Positions 1 through 7,562 are shown, counted from the first letter of the stretch. The stretch: 9,468 nucleotides of DNA from Desulfovibrionaceae bacterium UBA6814 (GCA_002452635.1 DKEU01000257.1:1-9468); one strand, 5' to 3'. Translations and numbers: made by a program. The notes: generated by a model from the sequence alone, not told the origin.

Positions 1-1319
1 AAGATGTCGGCGAAGCGGCGGTTGGCCTTGAGCAGCAGGCCCTGGTCGTTGAACATGGCGATGCCCACCAGGGAGTTGTCGAACAGGGCCTCCAGCTCCA
101 CGTTGGCGCGCCGCAGGTCCTGGAGCGTGGCGTCGGCCCGGGCCTTTTCGCTCTCCAACTGGGCGATGAGGATCTCGGTGTCGGCCAGGAGCCGCTCCTT
201 CTCGCTTTTCAGGGCCAGGGCCGTGCGCACGGTGTGGTCCAGGGCCCCGATCTCGTCCCTGGACATGGCGCCGCTGTCGCCGGCCGCGTCCGGGGCCAGG
301 CGGCGGATGTCCTCCATGAGCGAGGTGAGGGGCCGGGAGATGCTGCGGGCGATGCCCCAGGAGAGCACGCCCACGGTGAGCAGGAGCAACCCGGACAGGG
401 CCGAGCCCAGGATGGCGTTGCGCAGCACCTCGTTCTCGATCTGGTCGCGCAGGTTGCGCTCGCGCTGGTCGTTCCAGGCCAGGATGCGCTCCACCGCCGG
501 GGCGATGGCGGCCTGGCCGCCGTCCACTTCGGTGGCCAGCAGGCTGCGGCGCTGCATGACCTTGGCCAGGATCATGTCCACCCCGGAGGCCAGGTTGCCG
601 GCCAGGGCGCTCAGGTTTTCGGCGATCTCGGCCTCCTTGCCCGGGATGGCGCGGGAGCGGACCCGGGCCAGGGCGGAGGTGAGATCCATGAGCGCGGCCC
701 CGGCCTTGTCCGCCTCGCGGGGGTCGCGGCCCAGGTACAGGGCTGCCGCGGCCCCGGCCGTGAGCTGGGAGAGGTGCAGGGAGTGGTCCAGGGCGTTGTT
801 CAGGGCCTCGGCCGAGCGGTCGTGGGCCAGGGTGCGCAGGGCGGCGACCTGGATGCGGAAGGCGTCGATCACGTCCAGGACGTGGGTCTGGTAGAGGCTC
901 TCCAGCGCCTCGTCGCGGGCCTGGATGTCGGTGAAGCCGTGGTAGAGGCGGCGCACCGCCCCGGCCAGGGCCAGGAATTCCGATTTGATGGCGGGCAGGG
1001 CCTCGGACAGGACCGAGATGTCCTCGATGAGCGCGTTGGCCAGGGCTTCGGCCTGGGCCTGGGCCTGGGGCGTGCGGTCTTCCAGGTGCTGGCGCAGGAA
1101 CAGGGCCAGCCCGGTGCAGCGGCTGCCCGCGTCCTCCACCCGGCGGCTCATGCGGGCCAGGTCGGCCAGGCGCTGGGACTGGGTGGTGAAGAGCTCCACC
1201 CCGAACCAGGCCAGGGTCATGAGCACCACCACCACGAAGGCGTTGGCCAACATGATCTGGGTGATGCGCTGGCTGATGGGCAACCGGCGCAGGGCTGCGG
1301 CCAGGTCGGCTCGGGGCAT
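1..1319 (-). CDS. Membrane sensor protein with HAMP and PAS domains (3' end outside window)
   Basis: Reading back from an ATG at 1319 there are 439 codons without a stop to the left edge, so the C-terminal part is missing. Seen: a short cytoplasmic N-terminus, a hydrophobic segment at about residues 21-43, a long, mostly helical Ala/Leu/Glu-rich region at 44-300 (presumably periplasmic), a second membrane segment at 301-323, and a HAMP domain at about 324-375 with its conserved proline (P330 in SISRPL) and the DEIG motif at 355-358. A coiled-coil linker follows at about 370-408, and then the start of a PAS domain (LFDNSLVGIAMF from residue 412). The roughly 255-residue sensing region resembles in size and helical character the helical-bimodular class of ligand sensors; that is inference. 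The output domain (GGDEF, histidine kinase or methyl-accepting) is not visible. The PAS after a HAMP and coiled coil makes a diguanylate cyclase or histidine kinase more likely than a chemoreceptor. The gene begins 82 nt after fliI on the same strand and may be read through from the flagellar operon. Its ribosome site is weak. Confidence 0.85.
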   Translation of the reverse strand, partial: MPRADLAAALRRLPISQRITQIMLANAFVVVVLMTLAWFGVELFTTQSQRLADLARMSRRVEDAGSRCTGLALFLRQHLEDRTPQAQAQAEALANALIEDISVLSEALPAIKSEFLALAGAVRRLYHGFTDIQARDEALESLYQTHVLDVIDAFRIQVAALRTLAHDRSAEALNNALDHSLHLSQLTAGAAAALYLGRDPREADKAGAALMDLTSALARVRSRAIPGKEAEIAENLSALAGNLASGVDMILAKVMQRRSLLATEVDGGQAAIAPAVERILAWNDQRERNLRDQIENEVLRNAILGSALSGLLLLTVGVLSWGIARSISRPLTSLMEDIRRLAPDAAGDSGAMSRDEIGALDHTVRTALALKSEKERLLADTEILIAQLESEKARADATLQDLRRANVELEALFDNSLVGIAMFNDQGLLLKANRRFADI

Positions 1320-1356
1320 GTTTCCCGCGGGTGCAGAGGGTTGATCCGACCCGGGC

Positions 1357-1362
1357 TCTATA
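1357..1362 (-). promoter_or_regulatory. Possible -10 box in the fliI/sensor gap
   Basis: The 82-nt gap between fliI and the sensor gene contains TATAGA on the minus strand, 37 nt before the sensor ATG. No good -35 hexamer stands 16-18 nt upstream (the best is TTCCGT), and no terminator hairpin with a T-tract is seen in the gap. The sensor may have its own weak promoter or may be co-transcribed with fliI; the sequence does not decide. Confidence 0.2.
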
Positions 1363-1401
1363 CACCGGATGCGGGAAGAACGGAAGAAGGCGGGAGTCGG
1401 G

Positions 1402-2739
1402 CTAGGCGGCCTTCTTGCCCGTGGGCTGGCCCAGGAGTTCGCCCAGGCTGGCGAAGCTGGACTCCAGGGTCTGGCCGTCGGCCACGGCCTGCTGCAAGTA
1501 GGCCTTCATGGGGCCGACCATGCGGATGGCCTGGTCGATCTCCGGGTTGGAGCCCTTGGCGTAGGCCCCGATGTTCACCATGTCCTCCACCCGGTTGTAG
1601 GTGGCCAGCAGGCGGATGAAGTCGCGGCCTTGGGCCAGCACGTTCCCCGGGGTCACGTCGGGCCGCAGCCGGCTGATGCTCCGCAGCACGTCGATGGCGG
1701 GGTAGTGGCCCTGGTCGGCCAACTCACGGGTGAGCACGATGTGGCCGTCCAGGATGGAGCGCACCGCGTCGGCGATGGGCTCGTTGAAGTCGTCGCCGTC
1801 CACCAGCACGGTGTAAATGCCGGTGATGGTGCCCCTCGGGCTGCGGCCGGCCCGCTCCAGCAGGCGGGGCAGGGCCGCGAACACCGAGGGGGTGTAGCCC
1901 CGGGTGGTGGGCGGCTCGCCCGCGGCCAGGCCCACCTCGCGGCCGGCCATGGCGAAGCGGGTCACCGAGTCCATCATGAGCAGCACGTCCGCGCCCTGGT
2001 CCCGGAAATATTCGGCCACCGCGGTGGCGGCGTAGGCCGCGCGCATGCGCACCAGGGGGGAGTGGTCCGAGGTGGCGCACACCACCACCGAGCGGGCCAT
2101 GCCCTCGGGCCCCAGGTCCTTTTCGATGAACTCCAGCACCTCGCGGCCGCGCTCGCCCACCAGGCCGATGACGTTCACGTCGGCCTTGGTGTAGCGGGCC
2201 ATCATGCCCATGAGGGTGGACTTGCCCACGCCCGAGCCGGCCATGATGCCCACCCGCTGGCCCTTGCCCAGGGTGAGCAGGCCGTTGATGGCGCGCACGC
2301 CCACGTCCAGGGGGTCGGAGATGCGGGGCCGCTCCATGGGGTTCAGGGGGGCGGCGTAGAGCGGGTAGTAGCGCTCGGGCACCACCGGGCCGGCGTCGTC
2401 CAGGGCCTCGCCGAAGGCGTCCACGCAGCGGCCCAGGAGGCGCTCGCCCACCGGGAACAGGGGCGGGGTGCTCATGTTCTTGATCAGGCTGCCCGGCCGG
2501 ATGCCGCGCATCTCGCCGTAGGGCATGAACAGGCAGCAGTCGTCGCGGAATCCCACCACCTCGGCCGGGATGCCGCCGCGCTCGCCCGCGTCCGGGATGA
2601 GCCGGCACACCGAGCCCAGCGGGGCCTTGATGCCGCGGCCCTCGGCGATGAGGCCCACCACCTTGGAGACCTTGCCGTAGACCTGGCAGGGGTCGAGGTC
2701 GGAAAGCAGGCTTATGCAGCCGGCGGGGTCGAGGATCAC
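1402..2739 (-). CDS. fliI: Flagellar type III export ATPase FliI
   Basis: FliI is the cytoplasmic hexameric ATPase of the flagellar export apparatus. It helps unload export substrates at the FlhA/FlhB gate and is held by FliH. The 445 residues match the usual family length. Visible motifs are a Walker A loop GSGVGKST at 168-175 (K173), the catalytic-glutamate segment GLVGERGREV (E196), a Walker B LLMMD ending at D257, and the F1/V1-type ATPase signature PAIDVLRSIS at 347-356. The start is taken as GTG at 2739. It overlaps the fliH stop as GTGA, has GAGGAAGG 5 nt upstream, and begins the protein at MILDPAG; a longer in-frame extension upstream merely runs through fliH in another frame. It is the last flagellar gene seen in the operon, and no fliJ follows. 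The C-terminus ends GKKAA. Confidence 0.97.
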   Translation of the reverse strand: MILDPAGCISLLSDLDPCQVYGKVSKVVGLIAEGRGIKAPLGSVCRLIPDAGERGGIPAEVVGFRDDCCLFMPYGEMRGIRPGSLIKNMSTPPLFPVGERLLGRCVDAFGEALDDAGPVVPERYYPLYAAPLNPMERPRISDPLDVGVRAINGLLTLGKGQRVGIMAGSGVGKSTLMGMMARYTKADVNVIGLVGERGREVLEFIEKDLGPEGMARSVVVCATSDHSPLVRMRAAYAATAVAEYFRDQGADVLLMMDSVTRFAMAGREVGLAAGEPPTTRGYTPSVFAALPRLLERAGRSPRGTITGIYTVLVDGDDFNEPIADAVRSILDGHIVLTRELADQGHYPAIDVLRSISRLRPDVTPGNVLAQGRDFIRLLATYNRVEDMVNIGAYAKGSNPEIDQAIRMVGPMKAYLQQAVADGQTLESSFASLGELLGQPTGKKAA

Positions 2740-3515
2740 CGGCCTTCCTCGGCAATGGCCAACTGGTCCAGGATGGGTTCGATGACCTTCCAGCGGCCCT
2801 CCAGGGTGTTGTCCACCAGGCCCTGCTCGGACTCCAGGCGCAGGCCGCCCGGGGCCATGGCGGGCTCGATGCGCACCGTGAACTGGGCCAGTCGGGGGTT
2901 GTCCGCCTTGGCCCGGGCCAGAAGCTCGTCCACCAGGTCCTTGTCCGCGGGGGACACCACCACGGTGAGGCCGCGGGTGGAGTCGATGGCCTCCACCGCC
3001 TGGGTCAGCAGGCGGCCCAGGATCTCCACGCGGCGTTCGGTCAGCTCGATGTTCAGGAGCTTCTCCACCGTGAGCCGGACCAGGGTGACGAGTTCCTGAC
3101 GGTGCTCGTTCCAGATGTCCTCGCACCCGGAGCACATGCCGCCCAGGGACTGGGCCAGGGCCTTGGCCTGGGCGGAGAGGAACTGCTCCTTCTCCTGCTC
3201 GGCCTGGGCCCGGCCTTCGGCCAGGCCCTGTTCCCGGGCCGAGACCTTGCGGGCCTCCACCTCGGCGTGGGCCGACTCCACCACCTCCTGGGCCATGACC
3301 GCGGCCTTGTCCCGCACCCGGCGGAAGTACTCCTCCTCGGTCTTGAGGCTCCAGGTGTTGGGGCCGCGCCGCGTATCCATGTCCTCGATGCGCATCTCCC
3401 CCGGGCCGCGGGAGCCGAGCCCCACGATGACCCGGCCGGTGACCTTGCGCTCTTCCATGCCGGGGGCGGCGCCCGGAGGGGCGGTGGCGGTGGTGTGCGC
3501 TCTAGACAAAGACAT
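2736..3515 (-). CDS. fliH: Flagellar assembly protein FliH (regulator of FliI)
   Basis: FliH forms a dimer that binds FliI and links it to the C-ring, acting like a peripheral-stalk subunit. The 259-residue protein has a low-complexity N-terminus, then a charged Ala/Glu/Gln-rich helical stretch at about 65-125 containing an AREQGLAEGRAQAEQEKEQ segment typical of FliH/YscL coiled coils. The C-terminal FliH/V-ATPase E-subunit-like domain spans about 135-255 and includes the family-like TVRIEPAMAPGGLRLES segment. The position between fliG and fliI supports the call. The ATG at 3515 lies inside the end of fliG (14-nt overlap), and the only SD-like run, GGCGGAG, directly abuts it. A TTG at 3509 would be better spaced from that run, and M20 (ATG at 3458) is a further alternative without a clear ribosome site. 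The stop overlaps the fliI GTG. N-terminal residues are therefore less certain than the rest. Confidence 0.93.
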   Translation of the reverse strand: MSLSRAHTTATAPPGAAPGMEERKVTGRVIVGLGSRGPGEMRIEDMDTRRGPNTWSLKTEEEYFRRVRDKAAVMAQEVVESAHAEVEARKVSAREQGLAEGRAQAEQEKEQFLSAQAKALAQSLGGMCSGCEDIWNEHRQELVTLVRLTVEKLLNIELTERRVEILGRLLTQAVEAIDSTRGLTVVVSPADKDLVDELLARAKADNPRLAQFTVRIEPAMAPGGLRLESEQGLVDNTLEGRWKVIEPILDQLAIAEEGR

Positions 3516-4506
3516 CTCCGCCGCCCCGGCCGATCATGATGCGGCCTTCGCTCTCCAGCCGGCGCACGATCTTGACGATGTTCTGCTGGGCGGTCTCCAC
3601 CTCGGACAGCCGCACCGGGCCCATGATCTCCAGGTCCTCCCGGATCATGGTGGCGGCGCGCTCGGACAGGTTCTTGAAGAACTTCTCCTGCAGGTCCTCG
3701 GTGGATCCCTTGAGGGCCTTGGTGAGGTCGTCGTTGGAGACCTCCTTCAAGAGCTCGCGGATGGAGCGGTCGTCCAGGCCCTTGATGTCCTCGAACACGA
3801 ACATGAGGTTGCGGATGTCCTCGGCCATCTGGGAGGACTCCTCCTCGATCTCGGCCAGGACTTCCTCTTCCGTGGCGCGGTCCACCGCGTTCAAGATCTC
3901 GGCCACCGCGGCCACGCCGCCCACCTTCTTGCCTTCCTTGCCGCCCATGGCGATGAGCTGGCTCTGCAGCACCTTGTCCACCTCCATGAGCATCTCCTCG
4001 GCCACCGCCTCCAGGCGGGCCAGGCGCATGAGCACCTCGGGCCGCACGCCGGCGGGCAGGTTCTGGAGGAGCTCCGCGGCCTGCTCCGGGTGGAGGTGGC
4101 CGAGGATCAGGGCCAGGGTCTGGGGGTGCTCGTTGCGCAGGATCTGTGCCAGGATGCGCGGGGACACGTTCTCCAGCTCGCGGAAGGGCGCGGGCCCGCT
4201 GTCCAGGTCCAGGGCGTCCAGGATGTACTTGGCGGTCTCGGCGTCGAGGTTCTTCATGAGCAGCTTCTTGACCGCCTCGGGTCCGCCCATGAGCATCTCG
4301 GCGTTGACGATGAGCTGGTGGTGGTACTCGCGCAGCACCGCCTCCACCTGCTCCTTGGGGATGGTCTCCATTTCGACCATGGCCTTGGAGATGTGGGCGA
4401 TCTCCTGGCGGTCCAGGCGCTTGAACACGTCGGCCGTGAACTTCTCGCCCATGGCGAGGAGCAGGATGGCCACCTTGGCCGGTCCGGAGATCTTTTCAGG
4501 GGGCAT
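3502..4506 (-). CDS. fliG: Flagellar motor switch protein FliG
   Basis: FliG is the rotor protein that binds FliF at its N-terminus, FliM in the middle and at the C-terminal domain, and interacts with the stator MotA through its C-terminal charges. At 334 residues it is full length. Seen: the N-terminal FliF-binding domain (about 1-100), the FliM-binding EHPQ motif at 126-129, Gly-Gly hinges at 188-189 and 196-197, and the MFVF motif at 235-238. The torque-helix charges are K266, R283, E290, D291 and R299. By family alignment from memory these correspond to E. coli K264, R281, D288, D289 and R297, so one Asp is replaced by Glu, a conservative change. The ATG directly abuts the fliF stop (TAAATG), and GGTGGAGG in the fliF tail serves as ribosome site, which suggests translational coupling. 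Confidence 0.98.
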   Translation of the reverse strand: MPPEKISGPAKVAILLLAMGEKFTADVFKRLDRQEIAHISKAMVEMETIPKEQVEAVLREYHHQLIVNAEMLMGGPEAVKKLLMKNLDAETAKYILDALDLDSGPAPFRELENVSPRILAQILRNEHPQTLALILGHLHPEQAAELLQNLPAGVRPEVLMRLARLEAVAEEMLMEVDKVLQSQLIAMGGKEGKKVGGVAAVAEILNAVDRATEEEVLAEIEEESSQMAEDIRNLMFVFEDIKGLDDRSIRELLKEVSNDDLTKALKGSTEDLQEKFFKNLSERAATMIREDLEIMGPVRLSEVETAQQNIVKIVRRLESEGRIMIGRGGGDVFV

Positions 4507-6120
4507 TTACGCGGCCTCCACCTTGAGCCAGGTCTTGATGATGGCCATGGCGCCGTCCATGTTCTGCTCCGAGAGCTGGATGGCGTGGGCCCTGATGTCG
4601 TCTATCTTGCGCAGCTGGTCGAAGGCAAGCGCGGCCTCGTCCTCGGCCTCCTCCAGGGCCAGGCGGCCTTCGCCCTCGGGCAGGCCGGCGATGCCCTCCA
4701 CGCCCTCCACCTCGGTCTTGGGCCGGATGAGGGCCATGACCACGGGCCGCACCACCAGCACCAGGAAGAGGAAGATGAGCAGGCCGTTGAGGAAGGGCTT
4801 GCCCAGGCGCTGGGTGTACTCCAGGATGATCTGGAGCAGGTTGGGCTTGATCTCCTCCTCGGGGCCGCCGAAGGAGATGGAGGTGACCTCCAGGGAGTCG
4901 CCCCGGGCGCGGTCCACGCCCACGGCCTGGGAGACCAGTTGGCGCACCCGCTCGATCTCCTCGGCCGGGCGCGGGGTGAAGGTCACGGCGCCGTCCTCGG
5001 CCTTCTGGTAGGTGCCGTCCACGATCACCGCCACGGACAGGCGCTTGAGCTCGCCCACCGGGGAGATGATGTTGTACTCTTCCTTGTTGATCTCGTAGTT
5101 GGTGGTGCGGGTCTCGCGGGAGCCCTGCTGGTTGGACAGGGCGCCGCCCGTGCCGTCGCCGCGGAAATTGGGGTCGGGGGAGCCCTGGGACAGGTTGGCG
5201 GTGCCGGTCTGGGTCTCCTCGGAGCGCTGCTCGCTGCGCACCACCGCGCTGGCCGGGTCGTAGACCTCGCGGCGGATGGTCTTCTTGCTGAAGTCCAGCT
5301 CGGCGTTGACCTTGGCGATGACGCGGCCGGGGCCGTAGAGCGGGGAGAGCATCTCCTCGATGCGGCGCTCCAGGTTGCCCTCCATGTTCATCTTGGTCTC
5401 CACCTGGGTGGTGGTCAGGCCCTCCATGCTGCCCTCGCCCTTGGGCGAGTAGAGGATGGTGCCGTCGGTGCCGGCGATGGTGATGTGGTCCTTGTCCAGG
5501 CCCTCCACGGCCAGGGAGACCAGGCCCACGATGCCCTCGATCTGCTTGGCCTCCAGCTTCTTCTCACCTTCCTTGAGCTTGATGACCACCGAGGCGGTGG
5601 GCGCGGCCTGCTCCTCGATGAACAGGGTCTTGTGCGGCACCACCAGGTGCACCCGGGCGCGCTCCACCTGGGGGAACTCGCTGATGGTCCGGGCCAGTTC
5701 GCCCTGCAGGGCGCGCTGGTAGTTGATGCGCTGCACGAAGTCGGTCTGGCCCACCTTGATCTCGTCGAAGATCTCGAAGCCCAGGCCCTGGCCGTGCAGG
5801 ATGCCCTCGCCGGCGATGGACAGGCGCAGGTCGTAGGCCTGGTCCGCGGGCACCAGGATGGTGGTGGTCCCGTCCTCGGCCTCCTCCAGGGAGTACTTGA
5901 CCTTCTGGCCTTGCAGCTTCTTGACCACCGTGGCCGCGTCTTCCTTGTACAGGCGGGAGTAGAGCACCTTCCAGTCCGGCTGGTTGAGCCAGAGGATGAG
6001 CAGGAAGAAGGTGCCCACCATGGTCACGGCCAGGCCGCCGATGAGCAGGCGCTGGGAGGTGGTGGTGCGACCCCACAGGGCCTTGGTCTTGTCGAAGAAT
6101 TCGTTGAACACCGAGGGCAT
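4507..6120 (-). CDS. fliF: Flagellar MS-ring protein FliF
   Basis: FliF builds the inner-membrane MS ring, which is the base of the rod, the housing of the export gate and the platform for FliG. The 537 residues are the normal size. A first membrane helix lies at about 24-45, followed by the YscJ/FliF-type ring-building region (about 46-220), which contains QRINYQRALQGELARTI at 130-146. A beta-collar/ring-building region follows (about 231-440) with a Ser/Gly/Asn/Thr-rich loop at 296-345. The second membrane helix is at about 444-464. The acidic C-terminal tail ends in MDGAMAIIKTWLK (520-532), the expected FliG-binding helix. The ribosome site GGAG stands 8 nt before the ATG, and 42 nt separate the gene from fliE. 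Confidence 0.98.
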   Translation of the reverse strand: MPSVFNEFFDKTKALWGRTTTSQRLLIGGLAVTMVGTFFLLILWLNQPDWKVLYSRLYKEDAATVVKKLQGQKVKYSLEEAEDGTTTILVPADQAYDLRLSIAGEGILHGQGLGFEIFDEIKVGQTDFVQRINYQRALQGELARTISEFPQVERARVHLVVPHKTLFIEEQAAPTASVVIKLKEGEKKLEAKQIEGIVGLVSLAVEGLDKDHITIAGTDGTILYSPKGEGSMEGLTTTQVETKMNMEGNLERRIEEMLSPLYGPGRVIAKVNAELDFSKKTIRREVYDPASAVVRSEQRSEETQTGTANLSQGSPDPNFRGDGTGGALSNQQGSRETRTTNYEINKEEYNIISPVGELKRLSVAVIVDGTYQKAEDGAVTFTPRPAEEIERVRQLVSQAVGVDRARGDSLEVTSISFGGPEEEIKPNLLQIILEYTQRLGKPFLNGLLIFLFLVLVVRPVVMALIRPKTEVEGVEGIAGLPEGEGRLALEEAEDEAALAFDQLRKIDDIRAHAIQLSEQNMDGAMAIIKTWLKVEAA

Positions 6121-6162
6121 GGCCGAAGCTCCGGGTTTTCAGGTTCGCGGCGGGGCTCTCGC

Positions 6163-6489
6163 CTAGAACGACATGTGGGACAGTTCCTTGTAGGCTTCCA
6201 TGACCTTGTTGCGCACCGTGCTGGTGAGCTTCATGGCCAGCCCCGCCTTCTGCAGGGTGATCATGAGCTCGTGCACGTTCTGGTTCTTGCCCGCGGCAAA
6301 GGACTCGATCATGGCTTCCTTCTGGTTGTACATGTCGTTGGTCTGCTTCACCGAGTCCTTGATGGTGGCGGAGAAGTCCGGGGCCTTCTTGACCGAGAGG
6401 TCCGGGGCCACCGGGCTCTTGCGCGCGGCCGTGTCGGCCTGCAGGGCGTTCTGGTAGGCCTTGAGGGCGCTTATGCTGGCGATGCTCAT
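6163..6489 (-). CDS. fliE: Flagellar hook-basal body protein FliE
   Basis: FliE is the small adaptor joining the MS ring and export gate to the proximal rod, and it is exported early by the flagellar type III apparatus. At 108 residues it has the family length. The C-terminal half carries the conserved helical pattern NVHELMITLQKAGLAMKLT followed by VRNKVMEAYKELSHMSF. The N-terminal part is variable and lacks a Sec signal, as expected for a type III substrate. The ATG at 6489 has a strong GGAGGAT site 5 nt upstream. The gene follows flgC after 21 nt. Confidence 0.97.
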   Translation of the reverse strand: MSIASISALKAYQNALQADTAARKSPVAPDLSVKKAPDFSATIKDSVKQTNDMYNQKEAMIESFAAGKNQNVHELMITLQKAGLAMKLTSTVRNKVMEAYKELSHMSF

Positions 6490-6510
6490 GGCGATCCTCC
6501 GTGGCTGGCG

Positions 6511-6948
6511 CTAGGCGCCCAGGGTCAGGGCGCGCGAGTACATGCTCTTGACGGTGTTCAGGGTGGCGACCCCGGCCTCGTAGGTGCGGGTGGCGGTCAT
6601 GAGGTTGGTCATCTCCTCCACCACGTTGATGTCCGGGTAGAACACGTAGCCCTCCGCGTTGGCGTCGGGGTGGCCGGGCTCCAGCACCCGCTTGAGGGGC
6701 CGCTGGTCCGTGGCCACGCCCAGCACCCGCACGCCCTTGGTCTCGCGGCCCAGGGCGTCCTGCATGAGGGCGGAAAAGGGCTTGTCCACGTCGGCCTCGG
6801 CGAAGATCACGCTCTTGCGGCGGTAGGGGCCGCCCTCGGGCGTGCGGGTGGTCTTGGCGTTGGCCAGGTTCATGGAGATGATGTTGATGTTGGCCCGTTC
6901 GGCCGACAGCCCCGACGCTCCGATGTCCAGTGCGCTCATGAAGTCCAT
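6511..6948 (-). CDS. flgC: Flagellar basal-body rod protein FlgC
   Basis: FlgC is a proximal rod subunit of the drive shaft. The 145-residue protein begins MDFMSALDIGASGLSAERA and has the N-terminal rod/hook signature around NIISMNLANAKTTRT. It ends with the conserved C-terminal block GYVFYPDINVVEEMTNLM followed by ATRTYEAGVATLNTVKSMYSRAL, typical of rod and hook axial proteins that form terminal coiled coils. The start overlaps the flgB stop by one base (TGATG), preceded by CGGAGG. A second Met at codon 4 is possible, but the first fits the overlap and the family start. Confidence 0.98.
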   Translation of the reverse strand: MDFMSALDIGASGLSAERANINIISMNLANAKTTRTPEGGPYRRKSVIFAEADVDKPFSALMQDALGRETKGVRVLGVATDQRPLKRVLEPGHPDANAEGYVFYPDINVVEEMTNLMTATRTYEAGVATLNTVKSMYSRALTLGA

Positions 6949-7358
6949 CAGCGGCCTCCGTCAGCGATGATCTCGCGCAGCCCGTCGAAACCCTTCTTGA
7001 TGACCGTGGTCAGCGCGTTGTACCGCATGGTGTTCTTGGCCATCACCGCCATTTCCTTGTCCAGGTCCACGTTGTCGTCGCCGTGGATGACCCGGTAGGG
7101 CAGGTCCTTTTCCAGGTCCGGCCCGAAGGTCTCGGGGTGGAAGGCCGCGGGGATGTGCTTTTCGTCGCTGCGGGTCATCTTGCCCCGGGCGTCCAGGTTC
7201 AGCGCGGCCTGGAGGTTCTCTTCGAATTCCAGGCGGCGGGCCTTGTAATTGGGGGTGGTCAGGTTGGCCATGTTGCTCGCGACGATATTTTGACGCATGA
7301 GCTGCATGTCCAGGACCTTTTCGGTGAGCGACTCGTGTGGCTCGAACATGGTCTTCAT
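6948..7358 (-). CDS. flgB: Flagellar basal-body rod protein FlgB
   Basis: FlgB is a proximal rod subunit and the first gene of the operon. Its 136 residues are the usual length. The N-terminal rod signature NIVASNMANLTTPNYKA lies at about 24-40, and the C-terminal block MAVMAKNTMRYNALTTVI is the FlgB-type terminal helix. There is no Sec signal; export is by the flagellar apparatus. Two starts are possible, ATG at 7358 and ATG three codons later. AAGGAGGG stands about 7 nt before the first, which is chosen. Expression is probably driven by the sigma-54-type promoter at 7457-7472. Confidence 0.97.
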   Translation of the reverse strand: MKTMFEPHESLTEKVLDMQLMRQNIVASNMANLTTPNYKARRLEFEENLQAALNLDARGKMTRSDEKHIPAAFHPETFGPDLEKDLPYRVIHGDDNVDLDKEMAVMAKNTMRYNALTTVIKKGFDGLREIIADGGR

Positions 7359-7403
7359 ACCGCGTCCCTCCTTGTCTGCCGCGGGTTGCGCCGGATTTTT
7401 CCC

Positions 7404-7423
7404 CCCCGGCGCTGGGGCCGGGG
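7404..7423 (-). promoter_or_regulatory. Hairpin in the flgB mRNA leader
   Basis: On the minus strand CCCCGGC and GCCGGGG form a perfect 7-bp stem with a 6-nt loop, about 46-65 nt upstream of the flgB ATG. The right arm sits in a run of seven G followed by five A. There is no U-tract after it in either direction, so it does not look like an intrinsic terminator. It may affect leader stability or translation; this is inference from the structure only. Confidence 0.4.
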
Positions 7424-7456
7424 TCCGGGTCCGGGGCAGGGGGTCTGCCGGGACAA

Positions 7457-7472
7457 AGCAACCCCCATACCA
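7457..7472 (-). promoter_or_regulatory. Sigma-54 (RpoN) type promoter for the flgB operon
   Basis: The minus strand reads TGGTATGGGGGTTGCT. Against the -24/-12 consensus TGGCACGNNNNTTGCW it differs only at the C and final C of the -24 element. The invariant GG (7471-7470) and GC (7459-7458) have the exact required spacing. The predicted transcription start is near 7446, giving a leader of about 88 nt before flgB. Sigma-54 control of basal-body operons is established in several bacteria. An AT-rich patch and a 12-bp inverted repeat lie directly upstream. Confidence 0.7.
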
Positions 7473-7484
7473 ACAGCGATATCC

Positions 7485-7500
7485 ATCAAATATTATTGAT
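7485..7500. promoter_or_regulatory. AT-rich inverted repeat, possible bending or regulator site
   Basis: ATCAA and TTGAT flank a 6-bp AT spacer inside an AT-rich island (7479-7513) in otherwise very GC-rich DNA. The minus strand AATCAATAATATTTG is one spacing away from the IHF consensus WATCARNNNNTTR. IHF-type bending between an enhancer and a sigma-54 promoter is a known arrangement, and the island sits in exactly that place for flgB. A direct operator role is also possible. Confidence 0.35.
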
Positions 7501-7513
7501 TAATCCTGATATT

Positions 7514-7545
7514 GCCGGCCCGGGGGGCCACCGCCCCGGGCCGGC
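7514..7545. repeat. Perfect 12-bp inverted repeat, candidate enhancer site for flgB
   Basis: GCCGGCCCGGGG (7514-7525) and CCCCGGGCCGGC (7534-7545) are exact reverse complements with 8 nt between. Neither strand shows a T-tract after it, which argues against a terminator. Its centre is about 83 bp upstream of the predicted flgB start site. It shares the half-site CCGGCCCGG with the palindromes at 7563 and 7646. A role as binding site for a sigma-54 activator is inferred from position and symmetry. Confidence 0.45.
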
Positions 7546-7562
7546 TGCACATTCTGCCGCCT

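Noticed and set aside
1051..1070. Tandem GGCCTG units resembling a microsatellite
   Set aside because: They lie in frame in the sensor gene and encode an Ala-Gln helix segment with strongly biased codons. This is ordinary GC-rich coding repetition.
234..3099. Long plus-strand open frames, one 461 codons (234-1619) and one 576 codons (1369-3099)
   Set aside because: They are antisense to the sensor gene and to fliI/fliH, rich in Gly/Gln/His/Ala, and without ribosome sites or family motifs.
2740..3135. In-frame upstream extension of fliI to a 577-residue protein
   Set aside because: The extra 132 residues are fliH read in another frame. FliI homology begins at the GTG at 2739, which has a good ribosome site and a normal protein length.
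3115..7098. A 1327-codon open frame on the plus strand
   Set aside because: It runs antisense across fliH, fliG, fliF, fliE and flgC, has an arbitrary His/Gly/Leu/Ala composition and no domain. It is open only because GC-rich codon use on the other strand avoids stops in this frame.
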